Shown piece by piece: positions 8,110 to 18,488 of a DNA stretch of 64,000 nt (position 1 is its first letter; every line of letters begins with the position of its first letter). Under the pieces are notes generated by a model. It saw only the letters and a program-made list of their open reading frames with translations, was not told the origin of the DNA and made no database searches. The DNA comes from Brevibacillus borstelensis (lineage in GTDB: Bacteria > Bacillota > Bacilli > Brevibacillales > Brevibacillaceae). A program made the position numbers and the translations under genes. Location of the stretch: positions 1-64,000 of the forward strand of contig NZ_RHHO01000012.1 in the NCBI RefSeq assembly GCF_003710865.1, in the 5' to 3' direction.

Positions 8110-10015
8110 GGACTCCACCTCCCTGCGCCGTCAAAGTGATGGCGACAATCAACAACAGCAAGCCAAACAGCACCATGGCCCCGTACGATTGCACCTGACC
8201 GTTTTGAGCACGTCCATGCAGTGCGCCGATGCCTCGGGTAATTTTCGCTATCAAAGAAACCAGGCCATCAACGATATACTTGTCGAACAGATTGAGCAGG
8301 TAGCCGAGCCAGCCGAGCGGAACAACCACTACATAATGATAGAACTCGTCTACGAAATACTTGCGATAGGACAGTTGGTACAGCCACGGCATCGCTTCCG
8401 GTATGGCATCGGAAGGAATAGCCCGCTTTCCGTACATCAGCCAGGCCAAGAGGATTCCCAGGATCGACACCCCGAGCGCCGCGATTTGCAGCCAGGCTGC
8501 CGCGTGGCCTTCTCCTGCGCCAAACACGTCCTCAATGATCGTGCCTACTTCTCCGCTCAAGAGCCAGTCGCCAAAGACCGGCGCATACGGCGTATTGATG
8601 AAGCCCGCAACAATGGCCAGAAGCGCCAGAATCAACAGCGGTCCGGTCATGACTCCCGGCGACTCATGCGCTTCATGCTTGCCCCGCGCTTCTCCGGCAA
8701 ACGTCAGGAAGAACAGACGGAACATGTAGAACGCCGTAAAGAACGCAGCCAGTATCGCGATAAACAACAGATCGTAGCGATGCGCTTCGTAAACCGCGCC
8801 GAGTATCGCTTCTTTTGACCAGAATCCGGCAAACGGGAAAATTCCCGCAATCGCCAGACAACCAATCAAGAAGGTCAAGGCCGTGATCGGCATTTTCTTC
8901 CATAAGCCGCCCATTTCAAAGACATTCTGGGTATGTACGGCATGGATCACGCTGCCTGCCCCCAAAAAGAGCAGCGCTTTGAAAAAGGCATGTGTCATCA
9001 GATGGAATGTACCTGCCACGTAACCGGCTGCCCCGGCTACCCCCAGCGCCAGCATCATGTAGCCGAGCTGACTCACAGTGGAATAGGCAAGCACGCGCTT
9101 GATATCTTTTTGTGTCAAGCCGATGGATGCCGCAAAAATGGCGGTGAATCCACCGATATAGGCAACGACGTTCAACGCCGCATCCGAAGCGATAAACAGC
9201 GGGTACGTCGCTGCTACCAGATATACCCCGGCCGCTACCATTGTCGCCGCGTGGATCAACGCAGACACAGGTGTCGGACCTTCCATCGCGTCCGGAAGCC
9301 ACGTGTGCAGCGGAAACTGACCCGATTTCCCGATCGCGCCGACAAAAATCAGGATAGCCGCCAACGTGATCATCCACGGCTCCAGTTTTCCGAGCGCAAT
9401 GCTGTCAAAGATTTGTGACAGTTCAAAGCTGCCGGTCCACCAGAACAGCAGACAGATCCCGATGAAAAGACCCAAATCGCCGATGCGGGTGACGATGAAC
9501 GCTTTTTTCGCCGCAGCTTTCGCTTCCGGCTTGAAATAGTAGTAACCGACAAGCAGGAACGAACATACTCCAACCAATTCCCAGAAAATGTATATTTGCA
9601 GAAGGTTGGGGGCAATCACCAGACCGAGCATGGAGAATGTAAAGAGCGCCAGGTACTGGTAGAACACCGGAAAACGCTCATCCCCGTGCATATAGCCTTT
9701 GGAGTAGATTTGTACGAGCAAGCTGACGAGGGTGACAATCAACAGCATCAACGCATTCAACTGGTTGATTTCAAACCCCATGGTAATGACAATATCCCCA
9801 ACCTTCAGCCAATCGATCGAGAACTTGTAGTCAGTCGCTCCCTCCTGAAACCTCTGCCAGAAGGTCAGTACCGCCAATCCGAATGAAACGGCAGTAAAGA
9901 GAATTCCGACAGCAGCTGCTCCTTCTTTCAACTGACGGCCAAACGAGACGATCACGATGAAAGCAAGAAGCGGAAACAGAGGAATCAACCAAGCGTATTG
10001 CATAAGGGTATCCAT
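8093..10015 (-). CDS. nuoL: NADH-quinone oxidoreductase subunit L
   Basis: NuoL is the distal antiporter-like subunit, with the long lateral helix that runs along the membrane arm. The 640-aa protein has the expected length. Family segments are YIFWELVGVCSFLLVGYYYF (helix-5 Glu) and GKSGQFPLHTWLPDAMEGPT (pump Lys and His). The C-terminal 100 residues include a long amphipathic stretch followed by a final membrane helix, as in the family. ATG 10015 follows AGGAGG by 6 nt. It overlaps nuoM by 17 nt and is 27 nt after nuoK. Confidence 0.97.
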   Translation of the reverse strand: MDTLMQYAWLIPLFPLLAFIVIVSFGRQLKEGAAAVGILFTAVSFGLAVLTFWQRFQEGATDYKFSIDWLKVGDIVITMGFEINQLNALMLLIVTLVSLLVQIYSKGYMHGDERFPVFYQYLALFTFSMLGLVIAPNLLQIYIFWELVGVCSFLLVGYYYFKPEAKAAAKKAFIVTRIGDLGLFIGICLLFWWTGSFELSQIFDSIALGKLEPWMITLAAILIFVGAIGKSGQFPLHTWLPDAMEGPTPVSALIHAATMVAAGVYLVAATYPLFIASDAALNVVAYIGGFTAIFAASIGLTQKDIKRVLAYSTVSQLGYMMLALGVAGAAGYVAGTFHLMTHAFFKALLFLGAGSVIHAVHTQNVFEMGGLWKKMPITALTFLIGCLAIAGIFPFAGFWSKEAILGAVYEAHRYDLLFIAILAAFFTAFYMFRLFFLTFAGEARGKHEAHESPGVMTGPLLILALLAIVAGFINTPYAPVFGDWLLSGEVGTIIEDVFGAGEGHAAAWLQIAALGVSILGILLAWLMYGKRAIPSDAIPEAMPWLYQLSYRKYFVDEFYHYVVVVPLGWLGYLLNLFDKYIVDGLVSLIAKITRGIGALHGRAQNGQVQSYGAMVLFGLLLLIVAITLTAQGGGVLGIGQ

Positions 10016-10042
10016 CTTTGTCCTCCTTTTCGAATCCCTGTC

Positions 10043-10354
10043 CTAGCGTTTCATCGAATCCATCTCATCGACATTGACTGTTTCCTTGTTGCGGTACAAA
10101 GCTATCAGGATTGCCAGCGCGACCGCTACCTCAGCCGCGGCCACCGTCATGGTGAACAGACTGAAGATATGTCCCGTAACCGCCGGATACAGCCCGTATT
10201 TGGAAAAGGCAACCAGGTTGATATTGACCGCATTGAGCATCAATTCAATCGAAATCAGGACGACGACGGCATTCCTTTTGGTCAATGCACCGTACAAGCC
10301 TACGCAAAAAAGGATCAAGGCCACTAACAAATAGGAGGTAATGCTTACGCTCAT
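10043..10354 (-). CDS. nuoK: NADH-quinone oxidoreductase subunit K
   Basis: A 103-aa membrane protein with three helices, the usual NuoK size. It carries the two conserved membrane acidic residues in the [14 protein letters not shown] and [13 protein letters not shown] segments, part of the proton path linking the quinone site to the antiporters. Its ATG overlaps the nuoJ stop by 4 nt (ATGA), so the two are translationally coupled. Confidence 0.96.
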   Translation of the reverse strand: MSVSITSYLLVALILFCVGLYGALTKRNAVVVLISIELMLNAVNINLVAFSKYGLYPAVTGHIFSLFTMTVAAAEVAVALAILIALYRNKETVNVDEMDSMKR

Positions 10355-10860
10355 TCCTTGTTCCCCTCCTTCTTCGCCATGATGATTGCGCCTACCAAAG
10401 CCACTAACAGAAGTACGGAAATCAGCTCGAACGGAATCACGTACCTTTTAAATACGTCTAAACCGATCTGCTTTACGTTGCTGACATCTGAAGCAGCCGT
10501 TTCCGGTGGTGCCGGCCATACGGAGCTCTGGATGCCCCAGAACATCAATCCGAACAACGCCGCCACAAAAATGAGGCTCAGCCAGTTTTTCCACGTGTTT
10601 CCCGTGCCCTCATCAGAAGCGTCGTGCTTGGTCAGCATGATCCCGAACAGCATGAGGATCGAGATCGCCCCGGAGTACACGAGAACCTGTGCCACCCCGA
10701 CGAACTCTGCCCCCAGCAGGACGTACAATCCGGCGATGCTGATAAACGTAATCCCGAGCGAGATGACCATGTGCACGACGCGCGTAAAGCTGATCATGAA
10801 CACGGCTCCGCCAATCGTCAGGAGGGACAGGACAAAAAAGGCAATAAACTCGCCAGTCAT
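10351..10860 (-). CDS. nuoJ: NADH-quinone oxidoreductase subunit J
   Basis: A 169-aa membrane protein with five predicted helices. The conserved third-helix segment [20 protein letters not shown], which contains the pi-bulge Tyr of NuoJ, is present. The middle region (about residues 85-130) is less conserved, as is usual. The start ATG 10860 follows GAGGAG. It sits 2 nt after nuoI and overlaps nuoK by 4 nt. Confidence 0.96.
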   Translation of the reverse strand: MTGEFIAFFVLSLLTIGGAVFMISFTRVVHMVISLGITFISIAGLYVLLGAEFVGVAQVLVYSGAISILMLFGIMLTKHDASDEGTGNTWKNWLSLIFVAALFGLMFWGIQSSVWPAPPETAASDVSNVKQIGLDVFKRYVIPFELISVLLLVALVGAIIMAKKEGNKE

Positions 10861-10862
10861 CG

Positions 10863-11276
10863 CTAGTTCTCCTCCCTGACATTGGTATTGTTGTCGTCGA
10901 GCCAGGTCAGGTTCTTGTACAATTCATCCCGGCTGTACGTTGCCAACTCGAAATTGTTCGTCATCACGATCGCTTCTGTCGGACAAACCTCTGTACACAG
11001 GTCGCACAAGATGCATATTTCAAAGTTGATATCGTAGGTGTCGATAATTTTTCCCTTTTTCTCCGGATCAGGATGGGGCTTGCCCGTCAATTGAATGCAC
11101 TCTGTCGGGCAAATGCGCGCACACTGGTTGCAAACGATGCACTTCTCCGGCGAAAAATGCTGGATGCCGCGAAAGCGGGGCGGCATGGGAAAGGGCACAT
11201 CCGGATAAAAGTGAGTCACCTTTTTCGCGGTCATTCTCTTAAATGTATACCCTAGGCCTTTGGCCAGTCCTAGCAT
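10863..11276 (-). CDS. nuoI: NADH-quinone oxidoreductase subunit I (two 4Fe-4S clusters)
   Basis: NuoI carries clusters N6a and N6b, which pass electrons to NuoB. Two ferredoxin motifs are visible: CIVCNQCARICP and CILCDLCTEVCP, each with CxxCxxCxxxCP spacing. The N-terminus has the short amphipathic stretch of the family. GTG 11285 is also in frame, but the SD AGAGGGG fits ATG 11276 better (137 aa). The final 25 residues, with several Asp, Asn and Glu, form a polar tail. Confidence 0.96.
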   Translation of the reverse strand: MLGLAKGLGYTFKRMTAKKVTHFYPDVPFPMPPRFRGIQHFSPEKCIVCNQCARICPTECIQLTGKPHPDPEKKGKIIDTYDINFEICILCDLCTEVCPTEAIVMTNNFELATYSRDELYKNLTWLDDNNTNVREEN

Positions 11277-11321
11277 GTGTGTCACCCCTCTTGGTCAAAA
11301 TAGCAGTTATACCTGGCTTTT

Positions 11322-12329
11322 TTAGATCATGCCGCTTTGGTAGGAGATCACTACGGCGGTGATGAGAATATTCAACAGCGCCACCGGCAGGAGCACCTTC
11401 CAGGCAAACGACATCAGCTGGTCGACGCGGGGACGCGGCATCGTCGCACGCAGCCAGAACTGCAGGAAGACGTAGAGCAACAGCTTGACGGCAAACCAGA
11501 CGATACCCGGAATAAAGCTGAGCGCCGGATGAATCGGCAGCCAGCCGCCGAAGAACAAGATCGTGACCATCGCACCCATACCGAACATATAGACGTACTC
11601 AGCCAGCATGAACATGGCGAAACGGAAACCGGAATACTCTACGTGGTAGCCCCCGACCAGCTCGGATTCGGCCTCCGGCAGGTCGAAAGGCGTACGGTTC
11701 AGCTCAGCCTGGGCCGCTACGAGGAATACGGCGAAGCCGAGAAACTGCGGAATGAAGTTCCACATATCCTGCTGGGCCAGGACGATCTCCCGCAGGTTCA
11801 TGCTGCCCGTCATCAGGACAACCCCGACCACCGACATAACCAGCGGCACTTCATAGCTGATCATTTGCGCCGCGGAACGAAGTCCCCCGATCAAGGAATA
11901 CTTGTTGTTGGAAGCCCAGCCCGCCGTAATCACGCCTAAAACGGTAATGCCCGACAGCGCGATGTAGTACAGGATCCCGATGCCGAGATCGGCAAACTGC
12001 AGGGTCTCTGTAAACGGCAAAACCGCCAGGACGGCAAAGGCAGGCGCGTACGCCAGTATCGGAGCAAGCGCATAAAGAGCCTTGTCAGCATGCTTGGGCC
12101 GCGTATCTTCCTTGATCAGCAGCTTCGCAACGTCTGCCACCGTCTGCAAGAGTCCCAAGGGCCCTACACGGTTCGGGCCGATCCTCGCCTGCATCCACCC
12201 GATTACTTTCCGTTCAAAATAAATCGCATATGTTACAAATCCCAACAAAATCACAAGCAACACTACAGCAGCGAGGAAAAACCAAAGTGCATTTCCCAGT
12301 GAAGGCGTCTGTTGCAACAGGTCTCGCAT
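11322..12329 (-). CDS. nuoH: NADH-quinone oxidoreductase subunit H
   Basis: NuoH forms the quinone chamber and the first part of the proton path. It has about eight helices and the family signatures GWMQARIGPNRVGPLGLLQ and AQAELNRTPFDLPEAESELV, including the acidic loop. The ATG at 12329 shares its A with the nuoD stop (TGATG), typical of coupled translation. TTG codons a little upstream are in frame but less well spaced from GGGGAGG. Length is 335 aa from this start. Confidence 0.97.
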   Translation of the reverse strand: MRDLLQQTPSLGNALWFFLAAVVLLVILLGFVTYAIYFERKVIGWMQARIGPNRVGPLGLLQTVADVAKLLIKEDTRPKHADKALYALAPILAYAPAFAVLAVLPFTETLQFADLGIGILYYIALSGITVLGVITAGWASNNKYSLIGGLRSAAQMISYEVPLVMSVVGVVLMTGSMNLREIVLAQQDMWNFIPQFLGFAVFLVAAQAELNRTPFDLPEAESELVGGYHVEYSGFRFAMFMLAEYVYMFGMGAMVTILFFGGWLPIHPALSFIPGIVWFAVKLLLYVFLQFWLRATMPRPRVDQLMSFAWKVLLPVALLNILITAVVISYQSGMI

Positions 12330-13477
12330 CAACAATCTACCTCCCCAAGCACGATGTCGATGCTGCCAAGGATTGCCACCATGTCGGAAATATTCTCTCC
12401 CTCAAGCAATTTCGGCAAAATTTGCAGATTGGTAAAGGAAGGGCGGCGGAATTTCAAGCGCCACGGCTTATCCTTTCCTTGGCTGGCAATATAGCAGCCG
12501 ATCTCGCCCCTTGGCGATTCGATCCGCACATACGTTTCCCCTGCAGGCGGACGAATGACGCGAGGGACTTTGCCCATTACTTCGCCTTCGCTTGGGAATT
12601 GGTCGAGTGCCTGCTCAAGAATACGCAAAGACTGCTCGATTTCGGCAAGCCTCAGATGGTAACGGCTCATGCAATCCCCATCGGTCGAGACCGGGACGTC
12701 GAAATCAAACCGGTCGTAAATGCAGTACGGCTCATCCTTGCGCAAATCCCATTTGATTCCGGTCGAGCGGAGCATAACGCCGGAAAGCGAATAGTCAAGG
12801 GCTGTCTTTTGATCAAATTTGCCGATGCCCTTCAGGCGGTTAATAAAAATTTCGTTGCCTGTAACGAGTGCATGGTAATTGTTCAGTTCCTTCTTCATGT
12901 AGGCGACGAATTCCCGCACCTTGTCGATCCACCCTGGAGGAGCGTCCCATTTTACGCCGCCGATGCGCATGTAGTTAAAGGTCATCCGGGCGCCGCACAG
13001 CTCGTTGAACAGGTCAAGGATGGTTTCCCGATCCCGAAATGCATACAAGAACGGCGACATGGCACCAAGGTCGAGAAGATAAGTACCCCACCAGACCATG
13101 TGGCTTGCCACACGATTCAGCTCCATTGCGATCAGGCGCAAATACTGGGCTCTCTCCGGTATTTCCAGTCCCATCATCGTCTCCACAGCATGACAAATGA
13201 CATAGTTGTTGGTCATGGCTGCGAGATAGTCCATTCGGTCTGTATAAGGAATAATTTGCGTATACGTAAGGTTTTCGGCCAGCTTCTCCGTACCCCTGTG
13301 CAGGTAACCCATCACCGGAATCGCTTCCTTGATGGTTTCCCCATCGATCTTGACTACCAGACGAAATACTCCGTGCGTACTCGGGTGCTGCGGGCCAATG
13401 TTGAGAAGCATCTCCTCTGTCCGAATACCGGTATCAGAAGAGATGGTTGAATTCGTAGTAAGAATGCCTTGGTTCAT
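12329..13477 (-). CDS. nuoD: NADH-quinone oxidoreductase subunit D (49 kDa)
   Basis: NuoD with NuoB forms the quinone-binding pocket at the end of the iron-sulfur chain. The 382-aa protein contains NIGPQHPSTHGVFRL near the N-terminus, with the quinone-contacting His region, and the C-terminal SPRGEIGCYIASQG and DIVLGEVDC motifs. It is a separate gene here, not fused to nuoC. ATG 13477 follows GAGGAGGTG. It is 3 nt after nuoC. Confidence 0.97.
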   Translation of the reverse strand: MNQGILTTNSTISSDTGIRTEEMLLNIGPQHPSTHGVFRLVVKIDGETIKEAIPVMGYLHRGTEKLAENLTYTQIIPYTDRMDYLAAMTNNYVICHAVETMMGLEIPERAQYLRLIAMELNRVASHMVWWGTYLLDLGAMSPFLYAFRDRETILDLFNELCGARMTFNYMRIGGVKWDAPPGWIDKVREFVAYMKKELNNYHALVTGNEIFINRLKGIGKFDQKTALDYSLSGVMLRSTGIKWDLRKDEPYCIYDRFDFDVPVSTDGDCMSRYHLRLAEIEQSLRILEQALDQFPSEGEVMGKVPRVIRPPAGETYVRIESPRGEIGCYIASQGKDKPWRLKFRRPSFTNLQILPKLLEGENISDMVAILGSIDIVLGEVDC

Positions 13478-13480
13478 CTT

Positions 13481-14587
13481 CTACACCTCCTCGTCGTACT
13501 GCACGTAGTCCTTTCGAAGCGGATAACCGACCCAGTCATCCGGGAGCAAAATTCGACGCAAATCGGTATGTCCCGGGAAATGAATTCCCAAAAGGTCATA
13601 AGTTTCCCGTTCGTTCCAATCGGCGCCCTTCCATATGTCCACTACAGAAGCAACGGTTGGCTGCTCCCGATCGGTTTTTACCTTTACGGCAACGCTTTGT
13701 CTATTTTTGTAGGAATAAAAGTGATAGTACACTTCCATCCTGTCTTCGTAGTCCACACCGTGTAGATTGGACAGGTACTCAAAGCCCAATTCTTCGTCAT
13801 CCCTCAGAAATTGAGCCACCTCGTGCCAGCGCTGGTTCTTGACGACCAGTGTCGGCACTTCTTTTGCCAATTCATTAATATAGGAGGATTCCAGTACCTC
13901 TGCACCAAACCTTTCGGAAATACGGGCCACGTATTTATCCAGAAAAGGCTGATTTTTCGACGGCTCTTTGGGAGCCACGGGGGCTGTCTCTGTATCTGCA
14001 TCACCAGCTTTGGCAGCCTTGGCTTTCGCTGCCGCCGCAGCCGCTGCTTTTGCCTTGGCTGCTGCTGCTGCCTTCGCTTTGGCATCGTCTCCGCCAGCTT
14101 CGGCGGACTCACCACTCTGGCCAGCAGCTTCTCGCGCCGCTTTCGCTTTGGCTGCTGCTGCGGCTGCTGCCGCGGCCTTTGCCTTGGCTGCCGCTGCTGC
14201 TTTTGCCTTCGCATCCGCATCATCACCGCCGGCTCCGCTCTCAGCAGAACCTTCACGAGCCGCTTTTGCCTTCGCCGCTGCTGCTGCCGCTGCCGCCGCT
14301 TTGGCTGCTGCTTTTTCCTCCGGTGTCATTTCAGACACGGGCTTGCTCGGCGCTGCGGACTGGTCGAACGCTTTCGACTCGACCGCGGCTTGAGTGGGGT
14401 TATCTGGCTTAGCTCCAGCTTGGGAATCTCCAATCGGCTCCGCTCCAGCTTGGGCAGGTTCGGCTCCAGCTTGCTCGGCTGCCTGCTGTTCTTCTTTTGC
14501 TTTCCGCAAAGCTTCCGCCTTGGCTCTGGCTTCTGCTGCAGCCTTTGCTTTTTCTTCCGGCGTCGGTTTGCGTTTTTCTTCTGTCAT
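13481..14587 (-). CDS. nuoC: NADH-quinone oxidoreductase subunit C with long Ala/Lys-rich N-terminal extension
   Basis: The C-terminal part (about residues 210-368) is the 30-kDa complex I domain, with the signature [20 protein letters not shown]. The first 210 residues are extra. They are charged and low in complexity: an Ala/Glu/Lys start, then two or three imperfect copies of a roughly 43-residue block built from KAKAAAAA runs and Gly/Ser/Asp linkers. The extension is predicted to be helical or disordered. The SD and ATGA overlap with nuoB fix the start at the far end, and the frame is intact, so the extension is part of the gene. Related Firmicutes also have extended NuoC proteins, but the role is unknown. 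Confidence 0.93.
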   Translation of the reverse strand: MTEEKRKPTPEEKAKAAAEARAKAEALRKAKEEQQAAEQAGAEPAQAGAEPIGDSQAGAKPDNPTQAAVESKAFDQSAAPSKPVSEMTPEEKAAAKAAAAAAAAAKAKAAREGSAESGAGGDDADAKAKAAAAAKAKAAAAAAAAAKAKAAREAAGQSGESAEAGGDDAKAKAAAAAKAKAAAAAAAKAKAAKAGDADTETAPVAPKEPSKNQPFLDKYVARISERFGAEVLESSYINELAKEVPTLVVKNQRWHEVAQFLRDDEELGFEYLSNLHGVDYEDRMEVYYHFYSYKNRQSVAVKVKTDREQPTVASVVDIWKGADWNERETYDLLGIHFPGHTDLRRILLPDDWVGYPLRKDYVQYDEEV

Positions 14588-15102
14588 TGATTCGTCACCT
14601 GCTTTCCAGTCTTAGCTTCGTAACGAATTTTTTCTTGAAGTTTGTTTATTCCGTAAATAAGAGCGGCGGGATTAGGTGGGCATCCAGGGATGTAGACATC
14701 TACGGGAACGATCTGATCAACACCTTTTACTACACTGTACGACTTGACGTAAGGTCCGCCGGCTGTAGCACAAGAACCCATCGCGATTACCCACTTCGGT
14801 TCTGGCATTTGATCGTAAAGTCTGCGGAGTAGGGGGGCCATTTTTTTCGTGACTGTTCCGGCAACGATCATGACATCGGATTGCCTGGGAGAGGCACGGA
14901 AAATGACGCCAAAACGGTCGAGGTCATAACGTGCGCCGCCTGTACCCATCATTTCAATGGCGCAACAGGCAAGACCAAACGTAAGCGGCCAAAGCGAATT
15001 GCTTCGTACCCACCCCTTTATCGTTTCCAGCGTCGTAAACATGACGTTGCGATTCAACTCTTCTTGCAATTCAGGCGCAATGCTCGTCAGATCTAGTTCC
15101 AT
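14584..15102 (-). CDS. nuoB: NADH-quinone oxidoreductase subunit B
   Basis: NuoB holds cluster N2, the last iron-sulfur centre before quinone. The key Cys residues are visible in [24 protein letters not shown] and [11 protein letters not shown]. The frame is open further upstream, but ATG 15102 is the right start: AAGGTG lies 6 nt before it and the protein then begins [16 protein letters not shown]. Length is 172 aa. It overlaps nuoA by 10 nt and nuoC by 4 nt. Confidence 0.97.
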   Translation of the reverse strand: MELDLTSIAPELQEELNRNVMFTTLETIKGWVRSNSLWPLTFGLACCAIEMMGTGGARYDLDRFGVIFRASPRQSDVMIVAGTVTKKMAPLLRRLYDQMPEPKWVIAMGSCATAGGPYVKSYSVVKGVDQIVPVDVYIPGCPPNPAALIYGINKLQEKIRYEAKTGKQVTNQ

Positions 15103-15464
15103 TCCAGCACCTTCTTTCTCCATGCGTAAATCAGTCCAACCACCAGCAAGCAGATAAAGATCACCATCTCTACCAGGGCAAACAGTCCCAATTCCTTGTA
15201 GGCTACAGCCCATGGATAGAGAAAGAGTGTTTCCACATCAAAAATGACGAAGAGCAAGGCAAAGATATAATACTTGACGTTAAACCGTACCCAGCTGTCT
15301 CCGACTGGAATGTTACCGCTTTCATAGGTTGTCTGTTTTTCCGCTGTCGGCTTTTTCGGGCGCAGCATGGGTCCGATGATGCTGACTGTCGCCACAGGCA
15401 GCAACACCCCGAGGAACAAGAAAATCGCCACAATGACATAATTGTTGGTATAGATTTCACCCAC
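15093..15464 (-). CDS. nuoA: NADH-quinone oxidoreductase subunit A
   Basis: NuoA is a three-helix membrane subunit near the quinone site. The family segments [21 protein letters not shown] and [13 protein letters not shown] are present. The frame could start upstream at 15512, but a GTG at 15462-15464 has GGAGGG 7 nt before it and gives the usual size of 123 aa. It is the first gene of the operon, with a strong promoter about 50 bp upstream. Confidence 0.95.
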   Translation of the reverse strand: MGEIYTNNYVIVAIFLFLGVLLPVATVSIIGPMLRPKKPTAEKQTTYESGNIPVGDSWVRFNVKYYIFALLFVIFDVETLFLYPWAVAYKELGLFALVEMVIFICLLVVGLIYAWRKKVLEWN

Positions 15465-15510
15465 TGACGTTCCCTCCGCTCTGTGAACATTAGAAAAAAA
15501 TACCTTTATC

Positions 15511-15539
15511 ATTATAGCAAATCGCCTACATGGTGTCTA
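15511..15539 (-). promoter_or_regulatory. Sigma-A promoter of the nuo operon
   Basis: On the minus strand TAGACA, 17 nt, TATAAT. The -10 is perfect and the -35 has one mismatch. It lies about 47 bp before the nuoA GTG and downstream of the terminator at 15572-15600, so the operon is transcribed on its own. Confidence 0.85.
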
Positions 15540-15571
15540 ACGAACTCATTCCATATGTACCAATAAAAGGA

Positions 15572-15600
15572 AAAACTTAGAGAATTTCTCCCTAAGTTTT
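15572..15600 (-). terminator. Intrinsic terminator after the 15622-16365 gene
   Basis: AAAACTTAG and CTAAGTTTT arms form a stem with an internal GAA/TTC extension, followed by further T residues on the minus strand. It ends the transcript of the upstream unknown gene before the nuo promoter. Confidence 0.88.
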
Positions 15601-15621
15601 CCATTCTGTGCATATTTTATT

Positions 15622-16365
15622 TTATTGAACGTTCGGAGAAAACTGCTGGCCGAGGAAGTCTTCATAGACGCGCTCCCAGACGATTGAGAACGTCATCGGC
15701 TCATCTTCCGGGATTTCCAGCATGTTCTCGATCGCCTCTTCCATGTAAGGAGTCAGCTTGATCAATACTTCTGCCAGCATCGAATCGTTGGTATTCAGCA
15801 TTTCTTTCAGTTCCGCCTTGGTAAAGGTAAAGGACTCATCGTCACGCTCATGGAGCGTCATCACCAGACGGGCAAAGAACGGATGCACCAATGCTTCAAA
15901 TCTTACATATCTCAATGCATACTGTTCTGCTTCAGTCAATTCGAATGTGTCCAGAGCGTCCGGGAATGGGTTGATCGGAATATCCCACACATCTCCTTTA
16001 TCGATGAGCAGTCCCCATCTTTCAAAGAGAGCAATCGCTTCCTCGCGAGATTTCGGATACTCGTAGCCGGAGCGGACGATTACTTTTTTATGTCTTTCCA
16101 GCAGGCTCTTGTAGTTTTCAAAATCCTCTTTGGAGTTGAACATGTCTTCGGTCGGTTCGGCAAACAAGCCTTCCAAACCTTCAAAGCCATCTACGATCTC
16201 ACGCATCTCTGCTTTGCTTTCTCCTTTGGTGACTGCATAGCACAGCGCTTGGAACAGCACATTCATTTCATGCGGAAGCACGTTGCTCCAGCCATGGCCC
16301 GCATACGCGCCAGGAATAGCAACGCCTTCGCTGCTGCTATCACGAACGTCTCTAACTGTTTGCAT
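15622..16365 (-). CDS. Conserved-looking acidic cytosolic protein of unknown function
   Basis: I do not recognise the family. The 247-aa protein has no signal peptide or membrane segment, is rich in Glu, Asp, Phe and Leu, and looks mostly helical. Two Trp-containing stretches stand out: ALFERWGLLIDKGDVWDIP in the middle and FSIVWERVYEDFLGQQF near the C-terminus. Both resemble small regulatory or immunity-like helical proteins, but no named motif is present. It has a clear SD (AAAGGAG before ATG 16365), a possible promoter at 16457-16487 and its own terminator, so it is a single-gene unit between nuo and atp. Codon use is like its neighbours. Confidence 0.8.
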   Translation of the reverse strand: MQTVRDVRDSSSEGVAIPGAYAGHGWSNVLPHEMNVLFQALCYAVTKGESKAEMREIVDGFEGLEGLFAEPTEDMFNSKEDFENYKSLLERHKKVIVRSGYEYPKSREEAIALFERWGLLIDKGDVWDIPINPFPDALDTFELTEAEQYALRYVRFEALVHPFFARLVMTLHERDDESFTFTKAELKEMLNTNDSMLAEVLIKLTPYMEEAIENMLEIPEDEPMTFSIVWERVYEDFLGQQFSPNVQ

Positions 16366-16456
16366 ATGTTACACTCTCCTTTATCCCGATAGCCAATTCG
16401 CAATCCCAGTACCTAGTATCCCGCCGTCTTTGCTGCCGAGGCCGGGCATTAGGTTT

Positions 16457-16487
16457 ATTATACACGGAATCAATAGGCGATTACCAA
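16457..16487 (-). promoter_or_regulatory. Possible sigma-A promoter of the 15622-16365 gene
   Basis: On the minus strand TTGGTA, 19 nt, TATAAT, about 90 bp before ATG 16365. The -10 is perfect, but the spacer is two bases long and the -35 is weak. Confidence 0.45.
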
Positions 16488-16564
16488 CTCGAAAAAAAAA
16501 TTGGGGGAAACTACCCCTGTTCCCTGAAAATGCTGGGGCCGCTCACTGTCCGTTCGATATACAA

Positions 16565-16596
16565 CAAAGCCCCCGTCGCCAGAAGCGCGGGGACTT
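16565..16596 (-). terminator. Intrinsic terminator of the atp operon
   Basis: On the minus strand AAAGTCCCCG and CGGGGGCTTT form a GC-rich stem followed by T residues, just after the atpC stop. Confidence 0.88.
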
Positions 16597-16603
16597 TTGT
16601 CAT

Positions 16604-17005
16604 CTACTTATTTGTAACCTGAAGACGAGTGATTGCGCGTTGCAGTGCACGCTCAGCCCGACGCAAATCCAGGTCCGGATGTTTTTCGTTCAAACGCTGC
16701 TCGGCACGCTCTTTTGCTGCCTTGGCGCGGCTTGGATCGATATCCTCCGGTCTTTCTGCTGTCTCGGCCAAAATCGTCACCTTGTCGCCGCGTACTTCCA
16801 TGAAGCCGCCGCTGACAGCCATTACGAGCTCCTTGTCGCCTTCGGTCTTGATCCGAACAGGTGCGATTTTCAGTGGAGTCACCATGGGCATGTGATTCGG
16901 CAAAATACCGAGATCCCCTTGTACGCCACGGGCAATGACCATGCTGGCTTCACCGCTGAACAAAACCCGTTCAGGAGTTACGACTTCTACTGTCATCTTA
17001 CTCAC
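16604..17005 (-). CDS. atpC: F1F0 ATP synthase subunit epsilon
   Basis: Epsilon is the regulatory subunit on the central stalk. The 133-aa protein has the N-terminal beta-sandwich (TVEVVTPERVLFSGEASMV) and a C-terminal two-helix region rich in Glu, Arg and Ala that can extend and inhibit hydrolysis. The start is a GTG at 17005 with GGGGAG 8 nt upstream; ATG 16996 is the alternative. It is the last gene of the operon, 25 nt after atpD. Confidence 0.97.
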   Translation of the reverse strand: MSKMTVEVVTPERVLFSGEASMVIARGVQGDLGILPNHMPMVTPLKIAPVRIKTEGDKELVMAVSGGFMEVRGDKVTILAETAERPEDIDPSRAKAAKERAEQRLNEKHPDLDLRRAERALQRAITRLQVTNK

Positions 17006-17030
17006 TTACTGGTCTCCCCTTTCCAGGGTG

Positions 17031-18488
<1,458 letters not shown>

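Noticed and set aside
13811-14590. 259-aa Cys/Leu-rich frame on the plus strand
   Set aside because: It is the complement of the Ala/Lys codons of nuoC; no start signal.
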